DNA of 38,353 nt from an uncultured Gammaproteobacteria bacterium (GCA_913050215.1 CAJXBG010000028.1:1-38353); one strand, 5' to 3'; numbered from the stretch's first letter, positions 27,064 through 35,438 are shown. Translations and numbers: made by a program. The notes: generated by a model from the letters alone, not told the origin.

Positions 27064-27858
27064 ATGATGAAACCGATAAGTTATGTCGATGCGCTTAACA
27101 ACCACTATGGGTCGATGGGGTTTCCACCTTACCAGTGGACCATCAACGACACCGCCCCCTTACACAGGGTGAGTAAGCCGCTGGCCGAGTGCCGAATTAG
27201 CATGCTGACTTCAGGTGGCGTTTCCCATTGCACCTTGCCGGGGTTTGATCCCGATGCACGCAATGACCACCGACTCGATACGGTGCCAGGTGACGTGAGC
27301 ACGGTTGATTTCAATATTAACGATAGCTACTACAACCATGATGACGCAGATAGCGACCTCAATTGTATATTTCCAATTGACAGACTGCGTGAGCTTGCGG
27401 CGTCGGGTGAAATCGGCAGCACCGCGCCGCGATTTTGGAGTGGTTTTATGGGTAGAATTTATAACCGCACAAAGGTTATCGAAGAGTCTGCGCCTGCTTT
27501 TGTCGAGAAATTAAGAGAAGATGCTGTCGACATTCTTGTCGCGGCACCCGCTTGACCCCTTGATCACCAAACCGTGGGTTTGGTCTGTCGAGTTGTAGAA
27601 GAAGCCGGAATTGCGACTGTTTGCCTGTCCACTGGACGAGACCTCACGGCCCAGGTGAAACCCCCAAGAAGTCTTTTTGTTAACTTTCCGATGGGTAACA
27701 ATTTTGGAAAGGCATCGGATGTTGAGACTCAAACCAGCATTCTGCGTAGAGGGTTGGCGATGATTCACGAAGTGACTGAACCAGGATTGTTGGAGGACTG
27801 GCCAGAGCAATGGCACGAGCCCGTCGAGTACTTTACCGGCAAGAAAAAATCCTCATGA
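27064..27858 (+). CDS. GrdB-like selenoprotein (glycine/sarcosine/betaine reductase selenoprotein B family), TGA at 27553-27555 read as selenocysteine
   Basis: Predicted 264-residue protein. The N-terminal part has family features: PLAECRISMLTSGGVS (about 36-51), a DVSTVDFNINDSYYNHDDA segment, DLNCIFPIDRLRELAASGEIG (about 97-117) and FWSGFMGRIYN. The strand VDILVAAPA runs into an in-frame TGA at codon 164, followed by PLDHQTVGLVCRVVEEAGIATV. That is the point where this family places Sec or Cys before a Pro. The frame stays open to TGA at 27856 and keeps the usual PPRSLFVNFPMGNNFG region. Many relatives, as I recall, have U-P-x-C; here it is U-P-L-D, so no resolving Cys follows. A perfect SECIS-like hairpin lies just downstream. 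An ATG three bases later (27067) is an equally good start for the GGAG at 27059. Role unknown; redox or reductive chemistry is likely. Confidence 0.87.
27566..27584 (+). promoter_or_regulatory. putative bacterial SECIS element of the GrdB-like gene
   Basis: Perfect 8-bp stem ACCAAACC (27566-27573) with GGTTTGGT (27577-27584) and a 3-base loop GTG starting with G. The loop lies 19-21 bases after the TGA. This distance, the stable stem and the apical G are what bacterial SelB-recognised hairpins show. Confidence 0.8.
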
Positions 27859-27912
27859 CGCCGCTTCCGGGCGCTTTAAATAATTCATAAAAAAACCGGC
27901 CGCACCGAAGTA

Positions 27913-27933
27913 GCCTGCGCTTATTGCGCAGGC
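27913..27933. other. perfect hairpin upstream of the MFS gene
   Basis: GCCTGCGC (27913-27920), loop TTATT, GCGCAGGC (27926-27933). It lies 55 bp after the GrdB-like stop and 43 bp before the MFS start. There is no T-run; it could be a terminator-like or mRNA-stabilising stem between cotranscribed genes. Confidence 0.5.
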
Positions 27934-27976
27934 GATGTCGTCTGAAGGTCGGTCTAACGTAGAGTATGGCTGAAAT

Positions 27977-29242
27977 ATGAGCGAAAAAATCACGGACCGC
28001 CAGAAGAACTACACGCTTTTTGTGCTAGTGCTTGTATTCACTTCCAGTCATGTCGATCGACAGATTATGGGTATTCTGGGCCAACCTATCAAAGAATCGC
28101 TGCTGATCAGTGACACACAACTGGGTCTACTCACCGGCATCATGTTTGCTGTCTTCTACGCGACATTGGGTATGCCCATGGCGATGTGGGCCGACCGTCG
28201 AAATCGCCGGAATCTTATTTCGTTCTCTGTATTTCTCTGGAGTGGAATGACGGCACTTTGTGGTGCTGCAGCTAACTTTACTCAATTGTTGTTGCTTCGC
28301 ATCGGGGTGGGCGTCGGCGAAGCAGGGTCCAACCCGCCGTCTCATTCAATCATTGCAGATTTGTATCCAAAAGAGCAGCGAGCGACAGCGATGGCGGTGT
28401 TCGGTACAGGTATTAACTGGGGCATACTGATCGGTTTTCTTGTCGGTGGCTGGATTAATGAATGGTACGGTTGGCGGACAGCTTTTGTTGTCGTGGGGCT
28501 TCCCGGAATACTGATAGCGGTGTTGGTCCGTTTCACCTTAACGGAACCTCCGCGGGGATATGCCGATGCCCAAGGGGAAAAGCCGCCAGTCGTAACGCCG
28601 CCTCCTTTTTGGACTGTGGTCAAATTTATGGCAGCTAACCGCGTGTTGCGAAACATCGTCGCGGCCGGCGCGCTAATCGCATTTACCGGTTATGCGTCGG
28701 TCATCTGGGTGCCTATTTACTTGGTCAGAATCCATGGCATGGGCACGGGCGAAGTGGGCAGCTATCTTGCCTTGTTTATTGGCGTGGGCGGCGCTATCGG
28801 TATTTATCTGGGCGGACGACTTGCAGACTTTTTGTCTGCGAAACATGGTGAACAATGGTTGCCATGGGTCGTGGCCATTGTCAGCATTGTCGGCCTGCCT
28901 TTTTTGTATCTGTGTTTCACCGCAGCCGCTCAAACCGGGGCTTTATGGGCATACGCGTTACCTGCTGCATTAGGAACTGTATACGTAGCACCGGGTTTTG
29001 CGCTCATTCAGAATCAAACACCGACAGAAATGCGATCAGTTGCTGCTGCGATCAATCTGTTTATCACCAACATCATCGGCCTGGGGCTTGGACCCTTCAC
29101 CGTCGGATTTTTCAGCGATGTATTCACACCAGCGTATGGTATTGATGGGTTACGTTACGGACTGATGACCACACTGGTCGTCATAATTTGGGGTGCATTT
29201 CATTTCTATCGTGCGGGCAGCCTACTGAGACAAAGCAAGTAG
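27977..29242 (+). CDS. MFS transporter, spinster-like
   Basis: Inner-membrane transporter of 421 residues with about 12 hydrophobic segments. The first helices carry the spinster-type pattern SSHVDRQIMGILGQPIKESL, then TQLGLLTGIMFAVFYATLGMPMA with WADRRNRR as the MFS loop-2 motif (about 70-77), and later RIGVGVGEAGSNPPSHSIIADLYP, the characteristic GxGEA segment. This group is frequent in aerobic catabolic clusters and is presumed to move organic acids or lipophilic compounds. It follows the GrdB-like selenoprotein by 118 bp on the same strand, so cotranscription is plausible. The ribosome binding site is weak. It is convergent with the enoyl-CoA hydratase gene. Confidence 0.92.
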   Translation: MSEKITDRQKNYTLFVLVLVFTSSHVDRQIMGILGQPIKESLLISDTQLGLLTGIMFAVFYATLGMPMAMWADRRNRRNLISFSVFLWSGMTALCGAAANFTQLLLLRIGVGVGEAGSNPPSHSIIADLYPKEQRATAMAVFGTGINWGILIGFLVGGWINEWYGWRTAFVVVGLPGILIAVLVRFTLTEPPRGYADAQGEKPPVVTPPPFWTVVKFMAANRVLRNIVAAGALIAFTGYASVIWVPIYLVRIHGMGTGEVGSYLALFIGVGGAIGIYLGGRLADFLSAKHGEQWLPWVVAIVSIVGLPFLYLCFTAAAQTGALWAYALPAALGTVYVAPGFALIQNQTPTEMRSVAAAINLFITNIIGLGLGPFTVGFFSDVFTPAYGIDGLRYGLMTTLVVIIWGAFHFYRAGSLLRQSK

Positions 29243-29281
29243 GGGTGCAGAAAAATCAGGTCTAATTAAAGCTGAGGTCGT

Positions 29282-30079
29282 CTAGCGCTTCCTGGCTTCG
29301 CGAAAATCCGGATCACGTTTTTCTATAAAGGCATTGATTGCTTCCTTGTGTTCAACGCTTTTATAGCAAATCTCCAGCGCTGCAAGTTCCCGCTTTTGAA
29401 CCTCGCGAAGATCTGACTCTGTCATATTTTCTGTGATTAATTGCTTCACAGTTTGTAGCGCGCCCTGAGGGTTTTCTCCCATCGCTTTTGCCACTTCACG
29501 TGCTGCAGTCATCAGTTGATCAGCTGGCACTGCTTTGTCTATAAGCCTTATCTCTGCCGCCTCGGTGCCGTTGATGGTTTTCCCTGTAAGCATCAACTCG
29601 CTGGCATGACCGAAGCCCATTCGTGCGACTAAAAATTTTGAGCTGGCGAGTTCGGGTACCACGCCCATCTTGATAAAACGCGCACTCAGTTTTGCGTCTT
29701 CCGCGGCGACCAGATAATCCATGGGCAAAACCTGAGTCAAGCCGACACCAATTGACGCGCCGTTAATTGCGGCGATGCAAGGCTTCGACGAACGGATCAA
29801 GCCAACCCAATCTCTTGGTTTGCGCGCTGAGTTGCTGCCTGTCTTACCGCTATCAACCTGGTCTTTGAACAGGTCTTCAATATCTGCGCCTGCGCAGAAC
29901 CCGCGACCAGCGCCTGTCAAAATAATCGCGACTACCTCTTCGCTGTCGTTCCCTTTTGCAATCGCATCATCCAGTTCGTCACCCATCTGATAGGTCCAGG
30001 CATTGAGACGCTCAGGTCGATTCATTGTGATTGTGAGTATGCCTTCATCGACTGAAGTTAGAATTGTTTCGTAGCCCAT
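29282..30079 (-). CDS. enoyl-CoA hydratase/isomerase (crotonase) family protein
   Basis: Crotonase-fold enzyme of 265 residues acting on a CoA thioester. Oxyanion-hole segments are visible: GRGFCAGADIEDLF (about 58-71) and NGASIGVGLTQVLPMDY (about 108-124). A Glu is present in MGVVPELASS near 141, one of the two usual acidic positions, while the other (Glu of the GGG-E segment) appears replaced, so isomerase, hydratase and other crotonase reactions cannot be told apart. AAGGAG 8 bases before the ATG fixes the start. It is the last gene of the seven-gene minus-strand operon, 12 bp after the FAD oxidoreductase, and suggests that the pathway enters beta-oxidation. Confidence 0.92.
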   Translation of the reverse strand: MGYETILTSVDEGILTITMNRPERLNAWTYQMGDELDDAIAKGNDSEEVVAIILTGAGRGFCAGADIEDLFKDQVDSGKTGSNSARKPRDWVGLIRSSKPCIAAINGASIGVGLTQVLPMDYLVAAEDAKLSARFIKMGVVPELASSKFLVARMGFGHASELMLTGKTINGTEAAEIRLIDKAVPADQLMTAAREVAKAMGENPQGALQTVKQLITENMTESDLREVQKRELAALEICYKSVEHKEAINAFIEKRDPDFREARKR

Positions 30080-30091
30080 GTAACGATCTCC

Positions 30092-31585
30092 TTAGGCAGT
30101 ATTGACTGTTTTATGTTCGGCACGAAGTATCTCCAGCATCTCCTGACGCTTTGGCCCTCGCTGTAAACGTATGGCTGCGTTGTGTTTCCGCCCTTTAATC
30201 ATGTAGCGTAGTATGGTCATGCGAGTGGGCCAGTCTTTGAGAAAATCTCCTGGCTTCTCCATGAGATTGAACGAGCGCATTGCGCCACGAAGCACGTGAA
30301 TCTTTTCACGAGATGCGCGACCGATTGCATCGCCAAAGGCAGCCCCAAACCATTGTTTGAAGCCTCGAGTTTTATCCAATTCTTCTCCTTCCAGAATCGA
30401 TTTAGCGCGTTTAATACCTCTTCGGTCTTCATTGAGACTTGCATTGAATATAGGCCGAAGCTCTTCTTCAGTTTTCGTTGCAAAGCTCAGTGCGCGTCTC
30501 AATGGATCTTTCTCTTCCTGAATAAGATCTGCTAACACGTGTGCGTGAATGACGCCGGTACTGCAACCTCGGCCGTATAACGGGTTTGTGCGCACAGCGG
30601 CATCTCCGACGGAGAAAAAATTGAGCGCCGCCGGTTTTTGATCATGAACGCTATGGTGCCAGATTGCGTGGATGTCACCGAAACCGAAAGAGGAGGTTGT
30701 TGATGTGCACTTTTCCGGTCCTATCCATCGTGCCAGTCCAGGTATGCCCTGACAGATTTGATCAAAGGTTTCGCCGTCTTTAATGGCTTCTCTCAGTTCA
30801 TGTTCATGATTTGGCAGACAAATTATTACCGCAAAATGGCCTCCTTCACCTGGAAACACGCCAAATTTCAAGTAACCCAGATCACCTGCTGAAGGCATGT
30901 CGCTGCGTCTTTCAGGTTCCTCTACGCCATCGAGTAATTTGTAGTGACGGGTGTAGTAAACAATCTCTGCGTCGTCATCCTCGCTCGAAAATTTTGCCCC
31001 CTCGTCCGCTAACCACTCTTTGAATTTGCTATTTCTGCCTCCAGCGTCGATCACTATGTCAGCATGAATCTCAGTGTCTTCGCCATCCCGGTTTCTAACC
31101 TTGATGCCTTTCACGTCGATCATATCGTCAGCTTTTTCTATCAGTGTGCCAGTGACCTGCGTATCGCTCAGTATGGTCAGATTGGAGCGCTCAGCATAGC
31201 GGCGGAAAACAGTTTCCATGGTCGCCCGGCGACACATCAACAACCATAGTTTCTCGTCGCCGGGTTCAGCAACGTATTCTGATTCAAGTTCGGGAGGTAA
31301 CATATCTTTGAAGGTTATTTTCCGGGCGCCGGCATGCCAGAATTCCTCGATTAAATCCGGGAAGCTGTTTTCAAGCAGATTGCTCATCGCCGCAAGAAAA
31401 GCGTGTGGATGTCGAAATTGCGCGGCACCGCGTCGATTCCATTGGAAAAAAGCTTCGTCGACATCTCCTGCCGGCGGCGGTGCATCTCTTTCAACTAGCG
31501 TGACCGGATGGCCATTTTTCGCGAGTGCCAGACCGGTGCACAAACCGGTGATTCCTGCGCCGACGATGACTACAGATTCGCTCAT
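30092..31585 (-). CDS. FAD-dependent oxidoreductase/monooxygenase (squalene epoxidase / aromatic hydroxylase superfamily)
   Basis: Flavoprotein of 497 residues. The N-terminal dinucleotide-binding fold is VVIVGAGITGLCTGLALAKNG with the acidic residue in LVERD (about 4-34). DADIVIDAGGRNS-type DG segment appears as ADIVIDAGGRNSKF near 175-188, and the FAD ribityl motif is FFSVGDAAVRTNPLYGRGCSTG (about 322-343). Such enzymes epoxidise or hydroxylate alkenes and rings, which fits the epoxide-hydrolase-like gene directly upstream: an epoxidation followed by ring opening is a reasonable inference. Start and upstream stop share one base (TAATG), so translation is coupled. Confidence 0.87.
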   Translation of the reverse strand: MSESVVIVGAGITGLCTGLALAKNGHPVTLVERDAPPPAGDVDEAFFQWNRRGAAQFRHPHAFLAAMSNLLENSFPDLIEEFWHAGARKITFKDMLPPELESEYVAEPGDEKLWLLMCRRATMETVFRRYAERSNLTILSDTQVTGTLIEKADDMIDVKGIKVRNRDGEDTEIHADIVIDAGGRNSKFKEWLADEGAKFSSEDDDAEIVYYTRHYKLLDGVEEPERRSDMPSAGDLGYLKFGVFPGEGGHFAVIICLPNHEHELREAIKDGETFDQICQGIPGLARWIGPEKCTSTTSSFGFGDIHAIWHHSVHDQKPAALNFFSVGDAAVRTNPLYGRGCSTGVIHAHVLADLIQEEKDPLRRALSFATKTEEELRPIFNASLNEDRRGIKRAKSILEGEELDKTRGFKQWFGAAFGDAIGRASREKIHVLRGAMRSFNLMEKPGDFLKDWPTRMTILRYMIKGRKHNAAIRLQRGPKRQEMLEILRAEHKTVNTA

Positions 31586-32544
31586 TAAACTTGCTCCAAA
31601 AATTTCAAAATTCCCTTATTGACGGCATCAGGTGCTTCCTGTTGGGTCCAATGACCGCAATCCGGAATGAGTTCATGCAGAACCTGGTTGGGTACGGTCT
31701 TGTCCATGGCTTTGAGTGCCTCTGCGGCCATCATAATGACACCGTCTTTTTGTCCCGCCATAAACATTGCTGGCTGAGTGATCTGACGAGGCGCACCTTC
31801 GGTAAGTTGCCATGTAAGGTTGTGATTACGGTAGTAGTTTAGCGGACCTCGAAACCCGCTGGCGGTAAATTCGGCGGTATAAAAGTCGAGATCTTCTTCA
31901 GAGCACCAGCTACCCAGTTTGCCCGGGTCTGGTGTATCTGAAAGCAGGTCTGCATCAGCAGGTCTTGGTGAAAATTCAGAAATATCTACATCGCCTGAAG
32001 CCATATGGTAGAACTTGCGCAGCGCTTGCTTAATATTTTGTTCTAATTCGGCTTCTGCGACGCCGGGTTCCTGGAAATAGAGTTGGTAAAAGAACATGTC
32101 TTTAAAAATCGCTTTCAGCGTATCCAGTGGGGGTGCTTCGGCGCGAGGACTAAAAGGCACAGATAGCGCGCCGACGGCTGAAACTTTATCCGGATGAAAT
32201 AAGGCCGTGCTCCATGCGGTGGGCGCGCCCCAGTCGTGACCAATAACGACAGCCGTCTCGTGGCCTAACGCCGGTATCAGGCCAATGATGTCATTCACAA
32301 CTTCAACTTGGTTGTAAGCGAGGATTTCGTCGGGTTTATCGCTTTTGCCATAACCGCGCATATCCGGTGCAACAACATGGTAACCCGCGTTGGCGATTGG
32401 CTCGAACTGATGTCTCCATGAATACCAGGATTCAGGAAAACCGTGAAGTAGAATGACAAGAGGACCATCCCCCTGTTCGGCAATGTTGAGCGTAATGCCA
32501 TTAGTGTCGACGCGTCTCTGTTTTATTGCCCCGTGGTTAGTCAT
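31585..32544 (-). CDS. alpha/beta hydrolase, epoxide-hydrolase type
   Basis: Soluble hydrolase of 319 residues. HGFPESWYSWR (34-44) is the epoxide-hydrolase oxyanion segment. The nucleophile is Asp104 in GHDWGAP, which is diagnostic for epoxide hydrolases and dehalogenases rather than Ser esterases. A cap region includes FYQLYFQEPGVAE with a Tyr that could activate the epoxide. The catalytic His is 298 in DCGHW. All needed residues are therefore present. ATGA overlap with the upstream amidohydrolase and TAATG overlap with the FAD oxidoreductase place it in the middle of a tightly coupled operon. Substrate unknown. Confidence 0.9.
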   Translation of the reverse strand: MTNHGAIKQRRVDTNGITLNIAEQGDGPLVILLHGFPESWYSWRHQFEPIANAGYHVVAPDMRGYGKSDKPDEILAYNQVEVVNDIIGLIPALGHETAVVIGHDWGAPTAWSTALFHPDKVSAVGALSVPFSPRAEAPPLDTLKAIFKDMFFYQLYFQEPGVAEAELEQNIKQALRKFYHMASGDVDISEFSPRPADADLLSDTPDPGKLGSWCSEEDLDFYTAEFTASGFRGPLNYYRNHNLTWQLTEGAPRQITQPAMFMAGQKDGVIMMAAEALKAMDKTVPNQVLHELIPDCGHWTQQEAPDAVNKGILKFLEQV

Positions 32545-34211
32545 GCACGCCCTCCTATAATTTGTCCGTTGGCGGCGTCGGTATATCCCTCTGCATGCGT
32601 GTAGGCGATATCACCGCCAATGACCACGGTGTTGACGCCGATACTGTCGCGTACATATCGATAACCATCGCCTGGTACGTCCTGGACATAGTATTCCTCG
32701 CCACGATCTATCGTCTTCGCGTCAAAGATCGTGATGTCGGCTGCATAGCCAGGCTTCAGGAGCCCGCGATCCTGAATACCCCAAATTTCAGCCGGGTCTG
32801 CAGTCACTTTCTTAACCGCGGCTTCGAGTGACATGGTCGGAGTTTCTCGCACAAAGCGGCTGAACAGGTAGCCGGTATCGCCGTAGGTAGAGAAAGAAAG
32901 GATGTGCGCGCCGCCATCGCTTGCGCCAATCATGACATTGGGATGAGTAAGCAGCGAGCCAACTTTGGCATCATTGTTGTGGCCCATGTCAGCAGCCAGA
33001 AAATGCGCGTCCAGATCTTCTTCCAAGGAAAGGTCAATCATGACGTTTAAAGCATCAGTGCCGCGTGACTCTGCAATTTGCGTCAGCGTTTTTCCGACGT
33101 ACTGTTGATTGGCCTCGGTTTTTACTTGCCTCAGAATCAACCCTTGCCATAACTTCATCATGGGTTGCGCTTCCGCGACCATTTTCGCTCGTTGGTCCTT
33201 ATCTTTAAATGCTGCCACGATGCTTTCGACCGTACCGAAACGAATCACCGAGTACCAGGTGCGTAGTCGCATGAAAAGTAGGCTTGGTATCGCGAAACAA
33301 AAACTGATATCTATTGGGCGCGTTTGTACCTGAGGCCAGACTCTTGCGCCTGCATCCATTTGCTCGTCGATGCGAGACATTATCCGATCAACGCCATCAA
33401 AGTTGTCTGCATTTACAAATAAGGGTGAAAGCGTTGTCGTGATATCGTGTTTTCGACTGAGGTCTGCGAGTTGATCAATACGGGCAATGGTGAGGTCGGT
33501 ATCAAAGAACTCGTGAACAACCTGCAAGATACGATCGTATTCTTTGAGCACCTCACACAGTGCGTCTAATTCATGAGGCGTCGCATATCGGCTTGGAACC
33601 GGTTGTAGTCGCTCATCCATGTCTACAAAACTGGTAGACAAGCCTATTGCGCCCGCATCTAGACATTCGCGCAGTAATTTCTGCATATCGGCGATCTCTG
33701 TTTCATCTGCTTGTCGATGCATCGATGCCTGGCCCATGACCCACAGACGCAAAACGCTATGACCGACGAGCGGGGCGACGTTGATCATCAGGTCTTGCTT
33801 AATGCGTTGGACAAATTCATCAAACGTTTCCCAATTCCATTCAACGCCTTCTTCAAACGCGATATGCGGCATTTCCTCGATTTGATTGAACATGCCGACG
33901 AGTTTCATTCGGTGCTCAGCTTTTAAGGGCGCGAGTGACAATGAGCAATTGCCGGGAACGATGGTTGTGACGCCATGTTCGATGGCCGGCTTGGCTGCGC
34001 CGTCCCAAAGCAGTTGAGCATCGAAGTGGGTATGAGGATCGATGAATCCCGGTGAGACAACCAGTCCGTTTGCATCCACCTCTCGTGCCGCAGGCTGGTC
34101 AATTTGACCCACTTCCACAATCTTGCCATCTTTGATCGCGACGTCAGCGTTGTATGCTGATGCGCCAGTTCCATCGATGATCTGACCGTTTTTGATAATC
34201 ATGTCTAACAT
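32541..34211 (-). CDS. N-acyl-D-amino-acid deacylase-like amidohydrolase (Amidohydro_3)
   Basis: Metal-dependent amidohydrolase of 556 residues, annotated by family as D-aminoacylase. It has the small beta domain MIIKNGQIIDGTG, the metal-binding H-x-H at His60 and His62 (GFIDPHTHFDAQ), the GASDGGAHI Asp segment near 430 and the C-terminal return to the beta domain (GYAADITIFDA). Divergent members with this label are common in oxygenase clusters of marine and soil bacteria, where the true substrate is rarely an acyl-D-amino acid. AGGAG 9 bases before the ATG supports the start. It is cotranscribed with the hydrolase downstream and two small genes upstream. Confidence 0.88.
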   Translation of the reverse strand: MLDMIIKNGQIIDGTGASAYNADVAIKDGKIVEVGQIDQPAAREVDANGLVVSPGFIDPHTHFDAQLLWDGAAKPAIEHGVTTIVPGNCSLSLAPLKAEHRMKLVGMFNQIEEMPHIAFEEGVEWNWETFDEFVQRIKQDLMINVAPLVGHSVLRLWVMGQASMHRQADETEIADMQKLLRECLDAGAIGLSTSFVDMDERLQPVPSRYATPHELDALCEVLKEYDRILQVVHEFFDTDLTIARIDQLADLSRKHDITTTLSPLFVNADNFDGVDRIMSRIDEQMDAGARVWPQVQTRPIDISFCFAIPSLLFMRLRTWYSVIRFGTVESIVAAFKDKDQRAKMVAEAQPMMKLWQGLILRQVKTEANQQYVGKTLTQIAESRGTDALNVMIDLSLEEDLDAHFLAADMGHNNDAKVGSLLTHPNVMIGASDGGAHILSFSTYGDTGYLFSRFVRETPTMSLEAAVKKVTADPAEIWGIQDRGLLKPGYAADITIFDAKTIDRGEEYYVQDVPGDGYRYVRDSIGVNTVVIGGDIAYTHAEGYTDAANGQIIGGRA

Positions 34212-34223
34212 GGTATTTTTCTC

Positions 34224-34454
34224 CTAATATCTGTTGTACGCGGATGTGAGCGCATCTCGAACTTTTTCCCAGCTATGACCGATCAGGTCCTCAGCTGTTT
34301 CAGCGTCGCAATCCTTCATGAGCGCGAGACCACTGGCATGATCCAAACTGACCTCTGATGCGCTGCCGTTTTCAAATTCAATTTCTAAAACCATCTCCGC
34401 TATGCCTTCGTGTGCGGCGGCGAGTCGAACCGCTCTAATTGTCGGCTTGCTCAT
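34224..34454 (-). CDS. small conserved-looking protein of unknown function
   Basis: 76 residues, acidic, soluble: two short beta-like strands (IRAVRLAAAHEG, AEMVLEIEFENGS), then LDHASGLALM and DLIGHSWEKVRDALTSAYNRY, likely helical. I do not recognise the family. It is tightly embedded: its ATG overlaps the stop of the LysM-like gene by 4 bp and its stop lies 12 bp before the amidohydrolase, so it is almost certainly expressed. It may be an accessory or regulatory subunit of the operon's enzymes. Confidence 0.75.
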   Translation of the reverse strand: MSKPTIRAVRLAAAHEGIAEMVLEIEFENGSASEVSLDHASGLALMKDCDAETAEDLIGHSWEKVRDALTSAYNRY

Positions 34455-34675
34455 GCGGTTAGCGGGGCTTCAAGGAAAATGACATCACTGGGCAAGATAG
34501 GGTTACCTGCTCTGGGTGCATCGTCGTCCGGCGCCCTGCGCGCGAATACGTGCAGATTCCAGCTTTGAATTTTTGCAACCGCGTCTTCCTGACTAGTATC
34601 CGTCAATTCTCTTGCGGCTATCGAAGCCCAGGTGTCTTCGGCCTCGGGAAAAATAGATTTTCTAACGGTTTTCAT
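34451..34675 (-). CDS. small LysM-like protein
   Basis: 74 residues without a signal peptide. The pattern DTWASIAARELTDTSQEDAVAKIQSWN followed by ILPSDVIFLEAP has the spacing of a LysM-type fold (W-x-x-IA...I...WN...I-P-S-D-x-I), but with an insert of about 15 residues between. Because it is predicted cytoplasmic, peptidoglycan binding is doubtful; such short LysM-like proteins next to amidohydrolase genes have no role known to me. It begins 5 bp after the TetR stop and overlaps the next gene by ATGA. Confidence 0.65.
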   Translation of the reverse strand: MKTVRKSIFPEAEDTWASIAARELTDTSQEDAVAKIQSWNLHVFARRAPDDDAPRAGNPILPSDVIFLEAPLTA

Positions 34676-34680
34676 GTTTG

Positions 34681-35367
34681 TTACCCCATGCGTTCGTGTC
34701 GTCTGAAATTGACTGAATCTCCGCGACTTTCTGGCAGAGACTCTTGTAGTTGTATGATCTGATCCAGAAGCGCTTCTCTAGCGGCCTCTGTTGCTGCGCC
34801 TGCGAGGGTCACGGCAAACGTGTAGTGTCCTCGCGTTTCTAGTTCTTTCAATGTGATCTGATCGTTAGCCCAGAGCTGTATCCAGCTATAAAATTGCATG
34901 CTAAGCGTGATCGATAATGAGTCCGCATTCATACGGGGTGATATGTACTCGTGTTGGATAGCTTGTTGAACAAGATGCTTCATGAGTGCTTGTCGAGGCA
35001 AACCAAAGTTGCTTTTAAGCGCCTTGTCGGTTTCACGGTTCAACGCGAGGGCCCCGGTCTTATAGTAATTAGGTTGTTCAGCGAAAAGCTGCGACGAGAC
35101 GGAGACTAGATTAAAAATGCGATCAATCGGGTTGCTGTCGATAGATAGTAGGCGGTCTTTAAAATCATCGAGATCAGTGTCCATGACCGCTGAAATAATC
35201 CCTTGTTTCGAGCCGAAGAGATTGTAAGGGGTGGCCAGACTTACCCCGGAGGCATCAGCAAGTTGGCGCATTGAAAAGCCGGTCGAACTTCGGATCCTCA
35301 TCAGCTCGCGCGCAGCCTTGATGATTTGACCGCGTTTGTCGTTTTTGTTCTGTTCTCGTTTACTCAA
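34681..35367 (-). CDS. TetR/AcrR family transcriptional regulator, first gene of the operon
   Basis: 228 residues. N-terminal helix-turn-helix at about 12-58: RGQIIKAARELMRIRSSTGFSMRQLADASGVSLATPYNLFGSKQGI. The C-terminal half is a divergent effector-binding domain. It heads the minus-strand operon ending at 29282 and is likely to repress it from the twin AACGCGTT sites at 35410-35438. The effector is unknown, probably a pathway intermediate. Confidence 0.92.
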   Translation of the reverse strand: MSKREQNKNDKRGQIIKAARELMRIRSSTGFSMRQLADASGVSLATPYNLFGSKQGIISAVMDTDLDDFKDRLLSIDSNPIDRIFNLVSVSSQLFAEQPNYYKTGALALNRETDKALKSNFGLPRQALMKHLVQQAIQHEYISPRMNADSLSITLSMQFYSWIQLWANDQITLKELETRGHYTFAVTLAGAATEAAREALLDQIIQLQESLPESRGDSVNFRRHERMG

Positions 35368-35409
35368 AGGTCAGAATACCTCGTTAAAGTAGAACAATAT
35401 CAAAATATA

Positions 35410-35438
35410 AACGCGTTATAAAGTTTTTAGAACGCGTT
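35410..35438. promoter_or_regulatory. twin AACGCGTT palindromes, candidate operator of the operon's TetR
   Basis: Two copies of the self-complementary octamer AACGCGTT, at 35410-35417 and 35431-35438, start 21 bp apart (two helical turns). Each is followed by an A/T stretch (ATAAA), giving a direct repeat ACGCGTT-W-ATAAA. They lie about 45 bp before the TetR start and about 137 bp before the divergent glyoxalase-like gene. Confidence 0.5.

Noticed and set aside
34097-34109. GGTCAATTTGACC palindrome, similar to the operator-like site at 25480
   Set aside because: Lies inside the amidohydrolase coding sequence, and its centre spacing differs.
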